Source: Mycobacteriaceae bacterium
Lineage (GTDB): Bacteria > Actinomycetota > Actinomycetes > Mycobacteriales > Mycobacteriaceae
Reading direction: 5' to 3'
Assembly: GCA_019245755.1 (NCBI GenBank)
Contig: JAFARC010000033.1
Span: 1 to 64,000 of the forward strand
DNA: 64,000 bases
Under the pieces are notes generated by a model. The model searched no databases. It saw nothing but the letters and a program-made list of their open reading frames with translations, and was not told the origin of the DNA. The translations under genes were made by a program, and so were the position numbers. This document shows, in pieces, positions 8,828 through 17,630 of this stretch. Each line of letters begins with the position of its first letter. Within the stretch, counting starts at the first letter, position 1.

Positions 8828-10450
8828 TTAGGTCGGCTGGGGCGCACGCCGGGACGCGATCGATTTGGCCCAGCGATAGTCCGCCTTACCATTGCCGAGT
8901 CGGCGGACCTGCTCAACGACGATGACCTCCTTGGGCGCCTTGAACCGCGCCAACTGTGCGGTGCAGTGTGTGCGGAGCACCTCTTGTGTGACATCGACGC
9001 CGTCGCGCAAAGCGACCACCGCGACGATTTCTTGGCCCCAGCGTCCGCTTGGCCGCCCAACCACCAGCGCATCGGCGACGCCGGGGTGCGCACGCAAAAC
9101 TTCTTCGACTTCTTCGACGAATACCTTTTCGCCGCCGGTGTTCACGACCAGCGAATCGCGGCCGAACAACCGAAGGGTGCCGTCCTCTTCGATCGATGCC
9201 CGGTCCCCGGATATCACCACCCGCTGACCGTCGATCACGGGGAAGGTGTCCCGGGTGGCTTGCGAATCGTTGAAGTATCCCAGCGGTATGCGACCGGTCC
9301 TGACGATCCAGCCGACCTCCCGCTCGCCGGGTTGCAGGAAGCGGGTGCGATCGGCCGACACGACCGCTCCGCCGGTCCTGAACTCGAAGGTGTCACGGTA
9401 CGTTCCGCGTTGACTGTGCCCGAAACCCATGTTCCCGGTCTCCGACGAACCGTAGCCGTTGATGAGCGTGATCTGCGGTAGGCATTCGAGCAGCGCACGC
9501 TGGTAAAGGGGATTTGTCGCGGCTCCTCCGGTGCCGATGGCGTAGAGCGAAGATAAGTCGTAGGCACGCCGCCGCAGCTCGTCGACGAGCGGCCCGGCGT
9601 ACGCGTCACCGACCATCGTCATCATCCCGACTTTTTCGCGTTCGGCGGTTTCCCAGACTGTCCGCGGGTCGAACTTCGTTGCGGTGTCGTACAGAACGAC
9701 CGGCGTGCCGTTCATGATCGCGGCGAATGCGGTCCACATGCCGGCCGCATGCATGAGCGGGGAGACGGCGAACCAGGGCGGCCCGGTTCGGCGCACTTTT
9801 TCGCCGATCTCCTCGGCGCAGGCATGATCGGCACCGACCATCGACGTCACGTACATGTCGCTCTGCCGCCACAGCACGCCTTTCGGACGACCTGTCGTGC
9901 CGCCGGTGCACATCATGATCAGATCATCGGGCGAACCGGCCACATCGTGGTCGGTGAGACCGCACGCCAATGCCTCGTCCAACGACACCGCGCCCGCGAG
10001 TGCGGGTGCGGCGGTTCCGTCATCGATCGACACCAACAGCTCAGCGCTGTCAGCGGATAGCACGTCGGCGAACCGCCCGCCCAACGACCGGTGATAGATG
10101 ATGCCCCGCGGCCCCACATACCGGAGGAGCTCAGCGACTTCCCGCGGGGTGTAGTGGTGGTTGATGTTCACCGGAACGGCGCGCGCCTTCAGGCATCCGA
10201 TCACCATGTCGGGGTACAGATCGTTGTGCATGATGAGCGCGACGCGGTCTTGGCCGCACTGCCACCGGTTGAGTGTCGGCCGCTCCTGATAAGCACCGAA
10301 GCCCTTTTCGACCAGGAAGTTGGCCAGCCGACGGGTGCGGTCTGCCGACTCGGCGAAAGTACTTCGCCGATCCCCGCATATCGTCATCAGCCGCTCGGGG
10401 ATCGCTTCGGCGATAGCGTCGAGCACTTCTCCCAGCGTCCACTCGCTCAT
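8828..10450 (-). CDS. Acyl-CoA synthetase (ANL superfamily)
   Basis: This 540-residue AMP-forming CoA ligase has the P-loop-like MCTGGTTGRPKG motif, the A5-type YGSSETGNMG motif, the hinge region with SGDRASIEEDGTLRLFGRD, and the C-terminal NGKADY lysine. All core motifs are intact, so it should form an acyl-adenylate and then the CoA thioester. I prefer ATG 10450 over ATG 10456 because GAGGAA lies 8 nt upstream of it and only 2 nt from the other. It would prime the pathway acid for the dehydrogenase pair and hydratase of the same operon. Confidence 0.9.
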   Translation of the reverse strand: MSEWTLGEVLDAIAEAIPERLMTICGDRRSTFAESADRTRRLANFLVEKGFGAYQERPTLNRWQCGQDRVALIMHNDLYPDMVIGCLKARAVPVNINHHYTPREVAELLRYVGPRGIIYHRSLGGRFADVLSADSAELLVSIDDGTAAPALAGAVSLDEALACGLTDHDVAGSPDDLIMMCTGGTTGRPKGVLWRQSDMYVTSMVGADHACAEEIGEKVRRTGPPWFAVSPLMHAAGMWTAFAAIMNGTPVVLYDTATKFDPRTVWETAEREKVGMMTMVGDAYAGPLVDELRRRAYDLSSLYAIGTGGAATNPLYQRALLECLPQITLINGYGSSETGNMGFGHSQRGTYRDTFEFRTGGAVVSADRTRFLQPGEREVGWIVRTGRIPLGYFNDSQATRDTFPVIDGQRVVISGDRASIEEDGTLRLFGRDSLVVNTGGEKVFVEEVEEVLRAHPGVADALVVGRPSGRWGQEIVAVVALRDGVDVTQEVLRTHCTAQLARFKAPKEVIVVEQVRRLGNGKADYRWAKSIASRRAPQPT

Positions 10451-10466
10451 CGGCATTTCCTCGACG

Positions 10467-11672
10467 TCATCGAGCCCGGGCCACGACCTTTACTCCCAGT
10501 AGCTCCAATGCGTTGTCTCGCATGACTTTCTGCGCATCGGTGTCGCTAAATCCGCGCAGCTCGTCGGTGAATGCCAGCGGCGACTCCAGGCCTTCGCCGT
10601 GCGGCCAGTCGGAACCGAACAGGATGCGGTCGGCGCCGATCTTTTCGGCCAGCAGCGACAGATCTTCCTCGTAGTACGGCGACACCCACACGTGATCGCG
10701 CAATGTGTCGACCGGGTCGTTCGGGAACCATCGGGGCTGCTGGTTGGCTACCTTCTTCAGTCGCTTGGTCAGCCGATGCACCCACTCTGACCCGTTCTCG
10801 ATGCTGGCCACCCGCAGCGCCGGATGGCGGTCGAACACCCCGTGCACGATCAGCGACGCGATGGTGTCGTGGATCGCGCGGTCGTCGACGACGATCTTGT
10901 CCAGTGGATCGGGGGCGGAGAACGCCTCGAAGGTGTCCTTGCCACCCCACATCGCGGCAATCTTCAGATATCCGCTGTCGCCGAGATGGAATGCCACCGG
11001 CACATCGGCCTCGGCCAGTCGGGCCCAGACCGGGTCGTGATCGCGATGGCCCAGCGACCTTGGCTTGGCCACGCCCGGTACCGGCGCCGGCCGGATGTGG
11101 ACGATCCTGGCTCCGCGGTCGAGAACGAACTCGACTTCGTCCACCGCTTTTTGCGGGTCGGCGAGCGAAATCATCGGCGCGGCGATGACTCGGTGATCCG
11201 GCCGGTCGAAGCCCCAGTCCTCGTCCAGCCACAGGTTGAACGCGTGCAGGGACGCCATCGTAGCGCCGATGTCGTTCTTGAGCGCCTCTTCGACACCGCA
11301 GCCGAACGTCGGGAACGTGAAGATCGTTTCGATGCCCTGGCTGTCGAGCACCGCGACCCGGGCGTCCCGGTCCTGGTATTCGGGCCGCAGTTCCAGTTCC
11401 TCGACCTTCATCAGCGATGCCGGGTCGACACCGTCGGGTATCTCGCCACGGAACAGCAGGTCCAGGCAACCCGGCACGATGATCGGATCGAATGTGGGGT
11501 TCGGGATGAACCGGTTGACCCGGTCCCCGATGATCGCCTGCGTGTGCTTTCCATCGCTGAGCATCTGCACACCACGGCGACGGAACTTCTTGTCCAGATG
11601 GCGGGTGAAGGCGTCCAGCGGCTCGTAGTAGTGGTTGTCGACGTCGATGGCCTGGTACTCAAGACCGCTCAT
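10467..11672 (-). CDS. Amidohydrolase family 2 (large mycobacterial type)
   Basis: This 401-residue amidohydrolase-related protein belongs to the group common in mycobacterial catabolic loci. The start reads AIDVDNHYYEP (DxDNH rather than HxH), mid-barrel VAFHLGD supplies a His, and ILFGSDWPHGEG supplies the terminal Asp and His. It is longer than the 277-residue homologue in the same operon because of an inserted region at about residues 30-110. The start ATG overlaps the hydratase stop (ATGA). Family members hydrolyse or decarboxylate ring-derived acids; the actual reaction is not known. Confidence 0.85.
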   Translation of the reverse strand: MSGLEYQAIDVDNHYYEPLDAFTRHLDKKFRRRGVQMLSDGKHTQAIIGDRVNRFIPNPTFDPIIVPGCLDLLFRGEIPDGVDPASLMKVEELELRPEYQDRDARVAVLDSQGIETIFTFPTFGCGVEEALKNDIGATMASLHAFNLWLDEDWGFDRPDHRVIAAPMISLADPQKAVDEVEFVLDRGARIVHIRPAPVPGVAKPRSLGHRDHDPVWARLAEADVPVAFHLGDSGYLKIAAMWGGKDTFEAFSAPDPLDKIVVDDRAIHDTIASLIVHGVFDRHPALRVASIENGSEWVHRLTKRLKKVANQQPRWFPNDPVDTLRDHVWVSPYYEEDLSLLAEKIGADRILFGSDWPHGEGLESPLAFTDELRGFSDTDAQKVMRDNALELLGVKVVARAR

Positions 11673-12562
11673 GGTTGATCCTTCCCGGTACCGGAAATTG
11701 TTCTAGCAGCGGTGGCGTGTCGTGGCCGAAGCGCCGGAAATCTCGGTGTTCTCTTCTCGAAAAAGCTCGAGATACCCTCGACGACGTCCGGCCGGAGCAG
11801 CGACTCGTGCATCAACATCTCAGCTCGCGCACTGGTGTCCGCCACGTCGCTGCTCGCGTCGCCGTAGGCCTGCCGTTTGATCACCGCCAGTGACGCCGGT
11901 GAGCAATTCTTCGCGACGTCCTCGGCGTAGTCCAACGCCTGCTTCATCAGCAGCTCCGGTGCGACGACTTCCTTGACCAGGCCCAGCTCGGCCGCTTCGT
12001 CGGCGTTGAAGGTTCGCCCGGTGAGCAACAGGTCGAGGGCGACTCCCCAGCCGGCCAGCCGGGGTAGTATCCAGGAAATGCCGTATTCGGCGATCAGTCC
12101 CCGCCGCGCGAACGAGGTGGCGAACTTGGCGCCGTCGGCGGCGAACCGGACATCGCACATCAGGGCCTGGGTGAGGCCGATACCCACGCACGCGCCGTTG
12201 ATGGCAGCGATTACCGGCTTGCGCAGGGTCGTCACGAAGTGCGGGTGTCGTTCGCCGACCAGGTCGGTCACCTCTTGGTGATTCGTGTTCTCCAGCGACT
12301 CGCCGATCGCCGCCATCGAACCAAGATGGGCACCGGCGCAGAACGCCTTGCCGCGACCGGTCAGCACGATCACCCGAACGGCCGGATCGTCCTCGGCACG
12401 GTCGATGCAGGCGTAGAACCCGGCTGCTAAATCTCCACCCCAGGTGTTCAGCCGGTCCGGCCGGTTCAACGTGATGACGGCGACGCCGGTCGGGGTGCGC
12501 TCGTAGAGCACCGCGTCCTCGGCCGCCGGCCCTCCGCCGGGCCCAACCCTGCCCGCGCTCAT
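11669..12562 (-). CDS. Enoyl-CoA hydratase/isomerase family protein
   Basis: This is a 297-residue crotonase-fold protein. The oxyanion-hole loops are GKAFCAGAHL and NGACVGIGLTQAL. The segment GLIAEYGISWILPRLAG carries a Glu at the usual second catalytic position. Crotonase relatives hydrate enoyl-CoA, isomerise double bonds or open rings, so the exact reaction is open. It is the first gene of the leftward operon 12562-5681, and the ATG 12562 is preceded by GGGAG. Operator site 3 lies 100 bp upstream. Confidence 0.88.
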   Translation of the reverse strand: MSAGRVGPGGGPAAEDAVLYERTPTGVAVITLNRPDRLNTWGGDLAAGFYACIDRAEDDPAVRVIVLTGRGKAFCAGAHLGSMAAIGESLENTNHQEVTDLVGERHPHFVTTLRKPVIAAINGACVGIGLTQALMCDVRFAADGAKFATSFARRGLIAEYGISWILPRLAGWGVALDLLLTGRTFNADEAAELGLVKEVVAPELLMKQALDYAEDVAKNCSPASLAVIKRQAYGDASSDVADTSARAEMLMHESLLRPDVVEGISSFFEKRTPRFPALRPRHATAARTISGTGKDQP

Positions 12563-12661
12563 TGGACTGGCTCCCAGACGTCGACGGCGGCGCCCAGGCC
12601 GGACATGTCGTGCGCAACCTCCTCGGGGGCGGCCGACTCCTGCGGGCCACTATGCACACAT

Positions 12662-12678
12662 ACTGTATACCTATCGGT
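12662..12678. promoter_or_regulatory. 17-bp operator-like inverted repeat (site 3)
   Basis: ACTGTAT-ACC-TATCGGT keeps the ACTGTA left arm and the outer GT but is imperfect on the right. It lies in the gap upstream of the six-gene operon that starts at 12562, consistent with the placement of the other sites. Confidence 0.5.
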
Positions 12679-12721
12679 AGTGCGTTCCGCAACAAGCCGT
12701 AACGGGGCGGCGCGGCCCCGC

Positions 12722-13729
12722 TCAGCCCGCGATGAGGCCGAAGCGCCGGTAGGCGCCGCGTATCTGCTCCCGCGCCGCGGCCGGCAGCTCGGCCTGCGGA
12801 GGTCGCGAATCGGGGTGGTCGCCCACCGGTAGTCCCAGCAGCGATGCCGCGTGCTTGAACGCGCCACCCCAGTGTGTGAAGTAGTCCGGCCGGCCGGGAT
12901 AGCTGGTGAACCACGACCGTATGTCGACCCCGAACCGGTCCAGTCCCGATTCGACGGCGTAGTCCATGGCTTCCACCAGCTTGTCGTTCCAGATCAGCTC
13001 CCAATACTCGGTGAGGATCCGCCGCTGCGGCGTCTCGTAGAGATACCCCGTGGTGCCCAGTTGGGCCGGCCCGACGATCCCGGCGCGCAACCACCCCGCC
13101 CGGTACACGGTTGTGTCGCATTCCCAGATCACCAAGTCGGGCGCCAACTCATGCAGCAGGTGACTGTTCGCCGGCCGGAACGCACCCTCCTTGGTCGCAC
13201 ACACCGCGGGGATCTCTTCGGCGATGCGCGCGCTCTCTGCGGCGTTGAGCACATAACCCGACGACGGCGAGTTGAACATGCCCAACGCGATGTCGGTTCG
13301 ATCGCTGATATAGCGGAAGAACCGCAGAACGCCCTCCCCCGCGTGCACTTCCATCATCGGGGTTTGGATGTAGACGATGTCGGCGCCGGAGTCCTGGGCG
13401 TGCCGTGTCAGTTCGAGGCAGTCCTTGGCCGACAGCGCCGCCGTGCACGACTGGATGACGGTGTCGGGGTTGATGGTCCGGGCCTCTTCGATCGCCACCT
13501 CCAGCAGCCGCTTGCGCTCGGCGATGGTCAGCGACCAGAACTCCGCTACACCGCTTGTCACCCACAGCATGGGGTGCCGCAGCTCTCCGACGCAGTAGCG
13601 CACGAGTGCGCGGTAGGCGTCCCAGTCGATGTCGTCCCCATCGACTCCGCAGAACGGCGTGTAGAGCGAGTCGCCGATGCCCCTCAGACTTGACTGCGCC
13701 CATGCGCGGGCCTCGCTGGCGTGAGGCAT
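12722..13729 (-). CDS. DapA/N-acetylneuraminate lyase family protein (class I aldolase or hydratase-aldolase)
   Basis: This is a 335-residue TIM-barrel class I lyase. The Schiff-base lysine is in VCATKEGAF (Lys180). The partner Tyr of DHDPS (YNxP) is replaced by Phe in FNSPSSGY (Phe152), so it is unlikely to be a true dihydrodipicolinate synthase. Family members in degradative clusters are hydratase-aldolases that remove pyruvate from benzylidenepyruvates and similar compounds. Start ATG 13729 follows a near-perfect AAGGAGG. It is the last gene of the operon with the two SDRs, 27 bp behind the first. Confidence 0.85.
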   Translation of the reverse strand: MPHASEARAWAQSSLRGIGDSLYTPFCGVDGDDIDWDAYRALVRYCVGELRHPMLWVTSGVAEFWSLTIAERKRLLEVAIEEARTINPDTVIQSCTAALSAKDCLELTRHAQDSGADIVYIQTPMMEVHAGEGVLRFFRYISDRTDIALGMFNSPSSGYVLNAAESARIAEEIPAVCATKEGAFRPANSHLLHELAPDLVIWECDTTVYRAGWLRAGIVGPAQLGTTGYLYETPQRRILTEYWELIWNDKLVEAMDYAVESGLDRFGVDIRSWFTSYPGRPDYFTHWGGAFKHAASLLGLPVGDHPDSRPPQAELPAAAREQIRGAYRRFGLIAG

Positions 13730-13756
13730 GATTCCCTCCTTCACGGCGGGCGGAGC

Positions 13757-14554
13757 TCAGGTGAAATCGCTGCCGCCGTCGACGTTGATATTGGCCCCGG
13801 TCATGTACGAGTTGCGCCGCGACGCCACAAAGGCCACGACGGGGCCGATTTCGTTCGGAAGGCCGGCCCGCGGCAGCTGAGCCGGGTGGCCGAAATGCTT
13901 GCCAATGGCCTGCATGAGCGCGTACGGGTCACCGCCGTCGACACCCACCGACCCCGCCCAGCCCACCAGGGACTCCGAGGCGATGCTGCCCGGCGACACC
14001 ACGTTGACGAGGATCTCGTCCTTTGCCAACAGCAGCGACAGGTTCTTGGAGACGCTGTTCACCATGGCTTTGGCGGCGGTGTACGCGGGCAGCATGGTGC
14101 TTTGCCGCTGCGTGGAGTGGGCGGAGAAGTTGACGATGCGCGCCCACGCCGCCTGCCGCAGCAGGGGAAGTGCGGCACGCACGCAGTGCACCATTCCCAT
14201 CACGCCGTCGTCGACCGCCGCTCGCCACTGGTCGTCGCTCAGCTCTTCGAAGCTGCCGACCGCACTCGGACCGACGGCGTTGATCAGCACATTGAGTTCG
14301 CCGTTCCACCTGGCGCTCAACTCGGCGAACACCCTGTCGACCTGTTCGACGTCGCGGATGTCCGCTGGCAGCCCCAGGGCGTCGGGACTGCCGCGACGAG
14401 TCAGGTCCTCGGCGGCTTGCTCGAGGGCTTGCGGTGAACGGCCGACGACGGCCACCCGCGCACCGTCTTCCGCAAAGCATCGCGCGGTGGCCAGACCCAT
14501 GCCGCGTCCACCGCCGACCACTACCGCCGTCGCGTCTTTGAGCCCCAGGTCCAT
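13757..14554 (-). CDS. Short-chain dehydrogenase/reductase
   Basis: This is a 265-residue classical SDR. The cofactor loop is GGGRGMG near residue 14, the NAG-equivalent motif reads INAVG, and the catalytic pair is YTAAK. Asp/Arg-type residues after strand 2 (VVGRS) suggest NADP or NAD preference cannot be assigned. It probably oxidises or reduces a hydroxy-acyl or ring alcohol in the pathway. It is the middle gene of a three-gene operon (SDR, SDR, DapA-like lyase). Confidence 0.88.
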   Translation of the reverse strand: MDLGLKDATAVVVGGGRGMGLATARCFAEDGARVAVVGRSPQALEQAAEDLTRRGSPDALGLPADIRDVEQVDRVFAELSARWNGELNVLINAVGPSAVGSFEELSDDQWRAAVDDGVMGMVHCVRAALPLLRQAAWARIVNFSAHSTQRQSTMLPAYTAAKAMVNSVSKNLSLLLAKDEILVNVVSPGSIASESLVGWAGSVGVDGGDPYALMQAIGKHFGHPAQLPRAGLPNEIGPVVAFVASRRNSYMTGANINVDGGSDFT

Positions 14555-14574
14555 CGCGCAGCGGTTCTCGCTCG

Positions 14575-15345
14575 TCAGCGCGGCTGGAAGCGCTGTGCGC
14601 CGTCCATGCGGACGACTTCGCCGTTGATGTAGGTGTTTTCGAGCAGATGCTCGGCCAGGCTCGCGTATTCGTCCGGCCTGCCCAGTCGCTTCGGGAACGG
14701 CACCGTCTCGGCGAATTTGGCGAGCATCTCCGGCGGGGCCAATTCCAGCAGCGGTGTGCGAATCGTTCCCGGCGCGATCGTGTTCAGTCGGACGCCAACA
14801 GAACTCAGGTCGCGGGCACCGATGAGCGTCAATCCGATCACGCCGCCCTTCGCCGACGAGTATGCCGATTGGCCGATTTGACCCTCGTAGCCGGCGATCG
14901 ACGCGGTCATCACTATCGCGCCGCGTTCCCCGTTTTCGTTGGGCCCCACCGTGGCGATCTTGGCGGCGGCCAACCGCAAGACGTTGTAGGTGCCGGTCAG
15001 GTAGAGATCGATCGTCTTTTTGAAGCCGTCAAGCGCTGCCGGGCTGCCGTCGCGTTTGATGATCCTTTCCGCAACGCCGATCCCGCCGTGCGCGATCACC
15101 ACGTACCGCAGGGTGCCGAGTTGGTCGGCTGCCGCGAACGCCGCCTGGATCGCATCGTCGTCGAGGACGTCGGTGTGGACATAGGCGGCTTTGTTGCCGA
15201 GCTCGTCGGCCAACGCGGCGCCCTTGTCATCCGCCACGTCGGCGATCACGACTGCCGCACCCGCACCGTGCAGTCTGCGAACCGTGGCAGCGCCCAGCCC
15301 TCCCGCGCCACCGGTCACCAGTACAACGTCACCTATGAACGGCAC
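14575..15345 (-). CDS. Short-chain dehydrogenase/reductase
   Basis: This 256-residue SDR has TGGAGGLG as the dinucleotide loop, ADVAD at the end of strand 2 (Asp, so probably NAD), and YSSAKGG as the catalytic motif. It starts at GTG 15345 (VPFIGDVV) behind AAGGAGAG. The much longer open frame to 15831 crosses the promoter and the TetR gene and is rejected. It resembles 3-hydroxyacyl-CoA dehydrogenase type II enzymes of beta-oxidation. Operator site 4 lies 74-90 bp upstream of the start, in the divergent gap with the TetR gene. Confidence 0.88.
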   Translation of the reverse strand: MPFIGDVVLVTGGAGGLGAATVRRLHGAGAAVVIADVADDKGAALADELGNKAAYVHTDVLDDDAIQAAFAAADQLGTLRYVVIAHGGIGVAERIIKRDGSPAALDGFKKTIDLYLTGTYNVLRLAAAKIATVGPNENGERGAIVMTASIAGYEGQIGQSAYSSAKGGVIGLTLIGARDLSSVGVRLNTIAPGTIRTPLLELAPPEMLAKFAETVPFPKRLGRPDEYASLAEHLLENTYINGEVVRMDGAQRFQPR

Positions 15346-15418
15346 AGCCTCTCCTTCATCGACATCCCCTCCTTGATCGATGGAACTGACAGCGGGCCCG
15401 ACAATTACCAGAAAGCTT

Positions 15419-15435
15419 ACTATAGGCATTACGGT
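15419..15435. promoter_or_regulatory. 17-bp operator-like inverted repeat (site 4)
   Basis: ACTATAG-GCA-TTACGGT fits the shared pattern with one change in the left arm. It lies on the SDR side of the divergent SDR/TetR gap. Confidence 0.55.
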
Positions 15436-15493
15436 AGCCGGCGGCGGTTGCTCGAAGGAGGGTGCATTACGGCGGTCTTTGCTGAGCACCCAA

Positions 15494-15510
15494 ACGGTAT
15501 GCTTACCGGT
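15494..15510. promoter_or_regulatory. 17-bp operator-like repeat next to the TetR start (site 5)
   Basis: ACGGTAT-GCT-TACCGGT keeps the outer AC and GT but its arms are out of register, and it overlaps a perfect palindrome TTACCGGTAA at 15503-15512. Being 33 bp before GTG 15544, it is well placed for autoregulation of the TetR gene. Confidence 0.45.
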
Positions 15511-15543
15511 AAGGTTGACAGCTTGTGATGGAGGGGGCCCGAC

Positions 15544-16293
15544 GTGGCTAAGCAGCAAACCGCGCAGAGGCGTCACCGACGTGAACGCGGATCCATTAAT
15601 CCCGACGACATTATCGACGGCGCATTCGAACTCGCGGATGAGATCTCCATCGACAACGTGAGCATGCCGTTGTTGGGCAAGCACCTCGGTGTGGGTGTGA
15701 CAAGCATCTACTGGTACTTCCGCAAGAAGGATGACCTTCTGAACGCGATGACGGACCGCGCGCTGCGCAAGTACGTGTTCGCCACGCCGTACGTCGAGGC
15801 CAGCGACTGGCGCGAGTCGCTGCGCAACCACGCCCGGATGATGCGCAAGACCTTTTTGAGCAGCCCGATTCTGTGCGATCTGATCCTCATTCGCGGGGCG
15901 CTCAGCGACAAGGCGCGGCGACTGGGCATCGAGGAGGTCGAAAAGGCGATTGCCAGCCTCGTGGAAGCGGGTCTGTCACCGGAGGACGCCTTCGACACCT
16001 ATTCGGCGGTGTCGGTTCACGTGCGCGGTTCTGTGGTCCTTCAGCGGCTGTCCGAGAAGACCCGGGCGTCAGACAACGGCGGTCACGACATCGACGAACC
16101 GTCGGCGATCGATCCCAGGAGCACCCCGTTGATCGCGAAACTGACCGCCAAGGGTCATCGCATCGCGCTGGCTGATGAGAACAATTTCGAGTACGGCCTT
16201 GAGTGCATCCTCGACCATGCCGGCAGGCTGATCGACCAGGAATCCAACGCGACCAAGCCTGCCGCGCGCCGCAGGCGCAATGCATCGCGGTAG
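15544..16293 (+). CDS. TetR family regulator, candidate master regulator of the cluster
   Basis: This 249-residue TetR-type repressor has its helix-turn-helix at about residues 42-65 (LLGKHLGVGVTSIYWYF) and a long C-terminal ligand domain with a basic tail (PAARRRRNASR). It starts at GTG 15544 behind GGAGGG. Two operator-like repeats lie in its divergent promoter gap with the SDR operon, which is how TetR regulators usually autoregulate. I therefore prefer it as the protein that reads the 17-bp sites across 1-34 kb; this is inference. The fold class resembles the TetR_C group that includes tetracycline and small-ligand sensors. Confidence 0.88.
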   Translation: MAKQQTAQRRHRRERGSINPDDIIDGAFELADEISIDNVSMPLLGKHLGVGVTSIYWYFRKKDDLLNAMTDRALRKYVFATPYVEASDWRESLRNHARMMRKTFLSSPILCDLILIRGALSDKARRLGIEEVEKAIASLVEAGLSPEDAFDTYSAVSVHVRGSVVLQRLSEKTRASDNGGHDIDEPSAIDPRSTPLIAKLTAKGHRIALADENNFEYGLECILDHAGRLIDQESNATKPAARRRRNASR

Positions 16294-16310
16294 TCGCGCG
16301 CGGTGACGGG

Positions 16311-17486
16311 TCACACTTCGACGACGACCGCGCCGCCCTGGCCACCACCCGCGCACATGGCCGCCACGCCGATACCGCCTCCCCGCCGCCGCAGTTCATA
16401 CACCAGGGTGGTGACCATGCGCGCGCCGGAGGCGGCGATGGGATGCCCGAGGCTGCAGCCGCTGCCGGAGAAGTTCACCCGTTCCTCGTCGAGGTCGTAT
16501 TCGCGGCATGCGGCGATCGGGACCGACGCGAATGCTTCGTTGATCTCCCAGAGGTTGACGTCATCAGCCGTCAGCCCGGCCCGTTGCAGCACCCTGCCGA
16601 TCACCTTCACCGCACCTAGCCCAGTGTCGCGCGGCGCGACTCCCACGGCGGCCCAGGCCTTTACCGTTGCCATCACGTTCAACCCCCGGGAGTCGGCATA
16701 GTCCTTGTCCGCCAGCGCCACGGCCGCGGCGGCATCGTTGAGTCCGCTACTGTTGCCGGCCGTGATCGAGAACCCGTCGATCTCGGGGTGCAGGACGGGA
16801 AGCGACGCCAGCCGTGCCATCGTGGTGTCGCGGCGCGGATGTTCGTCGACGCTGAAATCCACCAGCGCGCCGTCGGGCGCCTGGACCTTCAGCGGCACGA
16901 TTTCGTCGACGAACTTGCCGTCGTCGATTGCCGTCACCGCACGCTGATGTGACCGTAGCGCCCACGCGTCCATTTCCTCGCGGCTGAGGCCGGCCGCGGT
17001 GGCGGTGTTCCAGCCTACGGTGATCGACATGTCGCCAGTGGGAGCGTCGGGCGCCTCGGGATGGCTGGGCGGCATCCACGGCTCGATGAACGCCGGCTCG
17101 GGTCCGGGTACCCGCCACTTCATCACCGGCAGCATCGACAGCGATTGCACTCCCCCGGCGACCACGACGCGCTCCATGCCACACCCGATCTGCGCGGCGG
17201 CGTTCCCGATCGCGGTGAGGCTGCCCGCGCAGTGCCGATTCACCGACTGACCTGGTACGTCGTTCATGCCGCATGCCGCCGCGGCGTAGCGCGCGAGATC
17301 GCCACCGCCGTAGTTCGATTCGGCGAAGATGACGTCGCCGACGGCGCTCGGTTCGATGCCCGCCCGGCGAAGAACCTCAGGCAGCACCGTAGCGGCCAGC
17401 GTCTCTGCGGAGGTGTTCGCCAGGGCCCCCTTGAATGACCGTCCGATCGCTGTGCGCGTGGCGCTGACGATGACGGGTGCCGTCAT
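16311..17486 (-). CDS. Acetyl-CoA acyltransferase (thiolase)
   Basis: This 391-residue type II thiolase has all catalytic elements. The nucleophilic Cys is in NRHCAGSLTAIG near residue 89, the His loop is in NEAFASV, GCSLGHPIAASG carries the second His, and the base Cys is in CAGGGQGGA. It should cleave a 3-ketoacyl-CoA to release acetyl- or propionyl-CoA. It is convergent with the TetR gene (17 bp between ends) and appears to be transcribed alone from a promoter carrying operator site 6 at 44-60 bp upstream. Confidence 0.92.
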   Translation of the reverse strand: MTAPVIVSATRTAIGRSFKGALANTSAETLAATVLPEVLRRAGIEPSAVGDVIFAESNYGGGDLARYAAAACGMNDVPGQSVNRHCAGSLTAIGNAAAQIGCGMERVVVAGGVQSLSMLPVMKWRVPGPEPAFIEPWMPPSHPEAPDAPTGDMSITVGWNTATAAGLSREEMDAWALRSHQRAVTAIDDGKFVDEIVPLKVQAPDGALVDFSVDEHPRRDTTMARLASLPVLHPEIDGFSITAGNSSGLNDAAAAVALADKDYADSRGLNVMATVKAWAAVGVAPRDTGLGAVKVIGRVLQRAGLTADDVNLWEINEAFASVPIAACREYDLDEERVNFSGSGCSLGHPIAASGARMVTTLVYELRRRGGGIGVAAMCAGGGQGGAVVVEV

Positions 17487-17529
17487 TTTCTCGACCTCGT
17501 GCTTTCTGGCTAGATTGGCCGTCTAACGT

Positions 17530-17546
17530 ACCGTAAGCCCAACGGT
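17530..17546. promoter_or_regulatory. 17-bp operator-like inverted repeat (site 6)
   Basis: ACCGTAA-GCC-CAACGGT has arms ACCGT/ACGGT in perfect inversion. It sits 44 bp upstream of the thiolase start at 17486. Confidence 0.6.
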
Positions 17547-17630
17547 AGCCGACCGGGCTCCCTGCCGCACGCCCGGCCCCCCAGCGACCCGGCCGGTCGA
17601 CACCCACACCACTCCACAGCCGCCCGAGGA

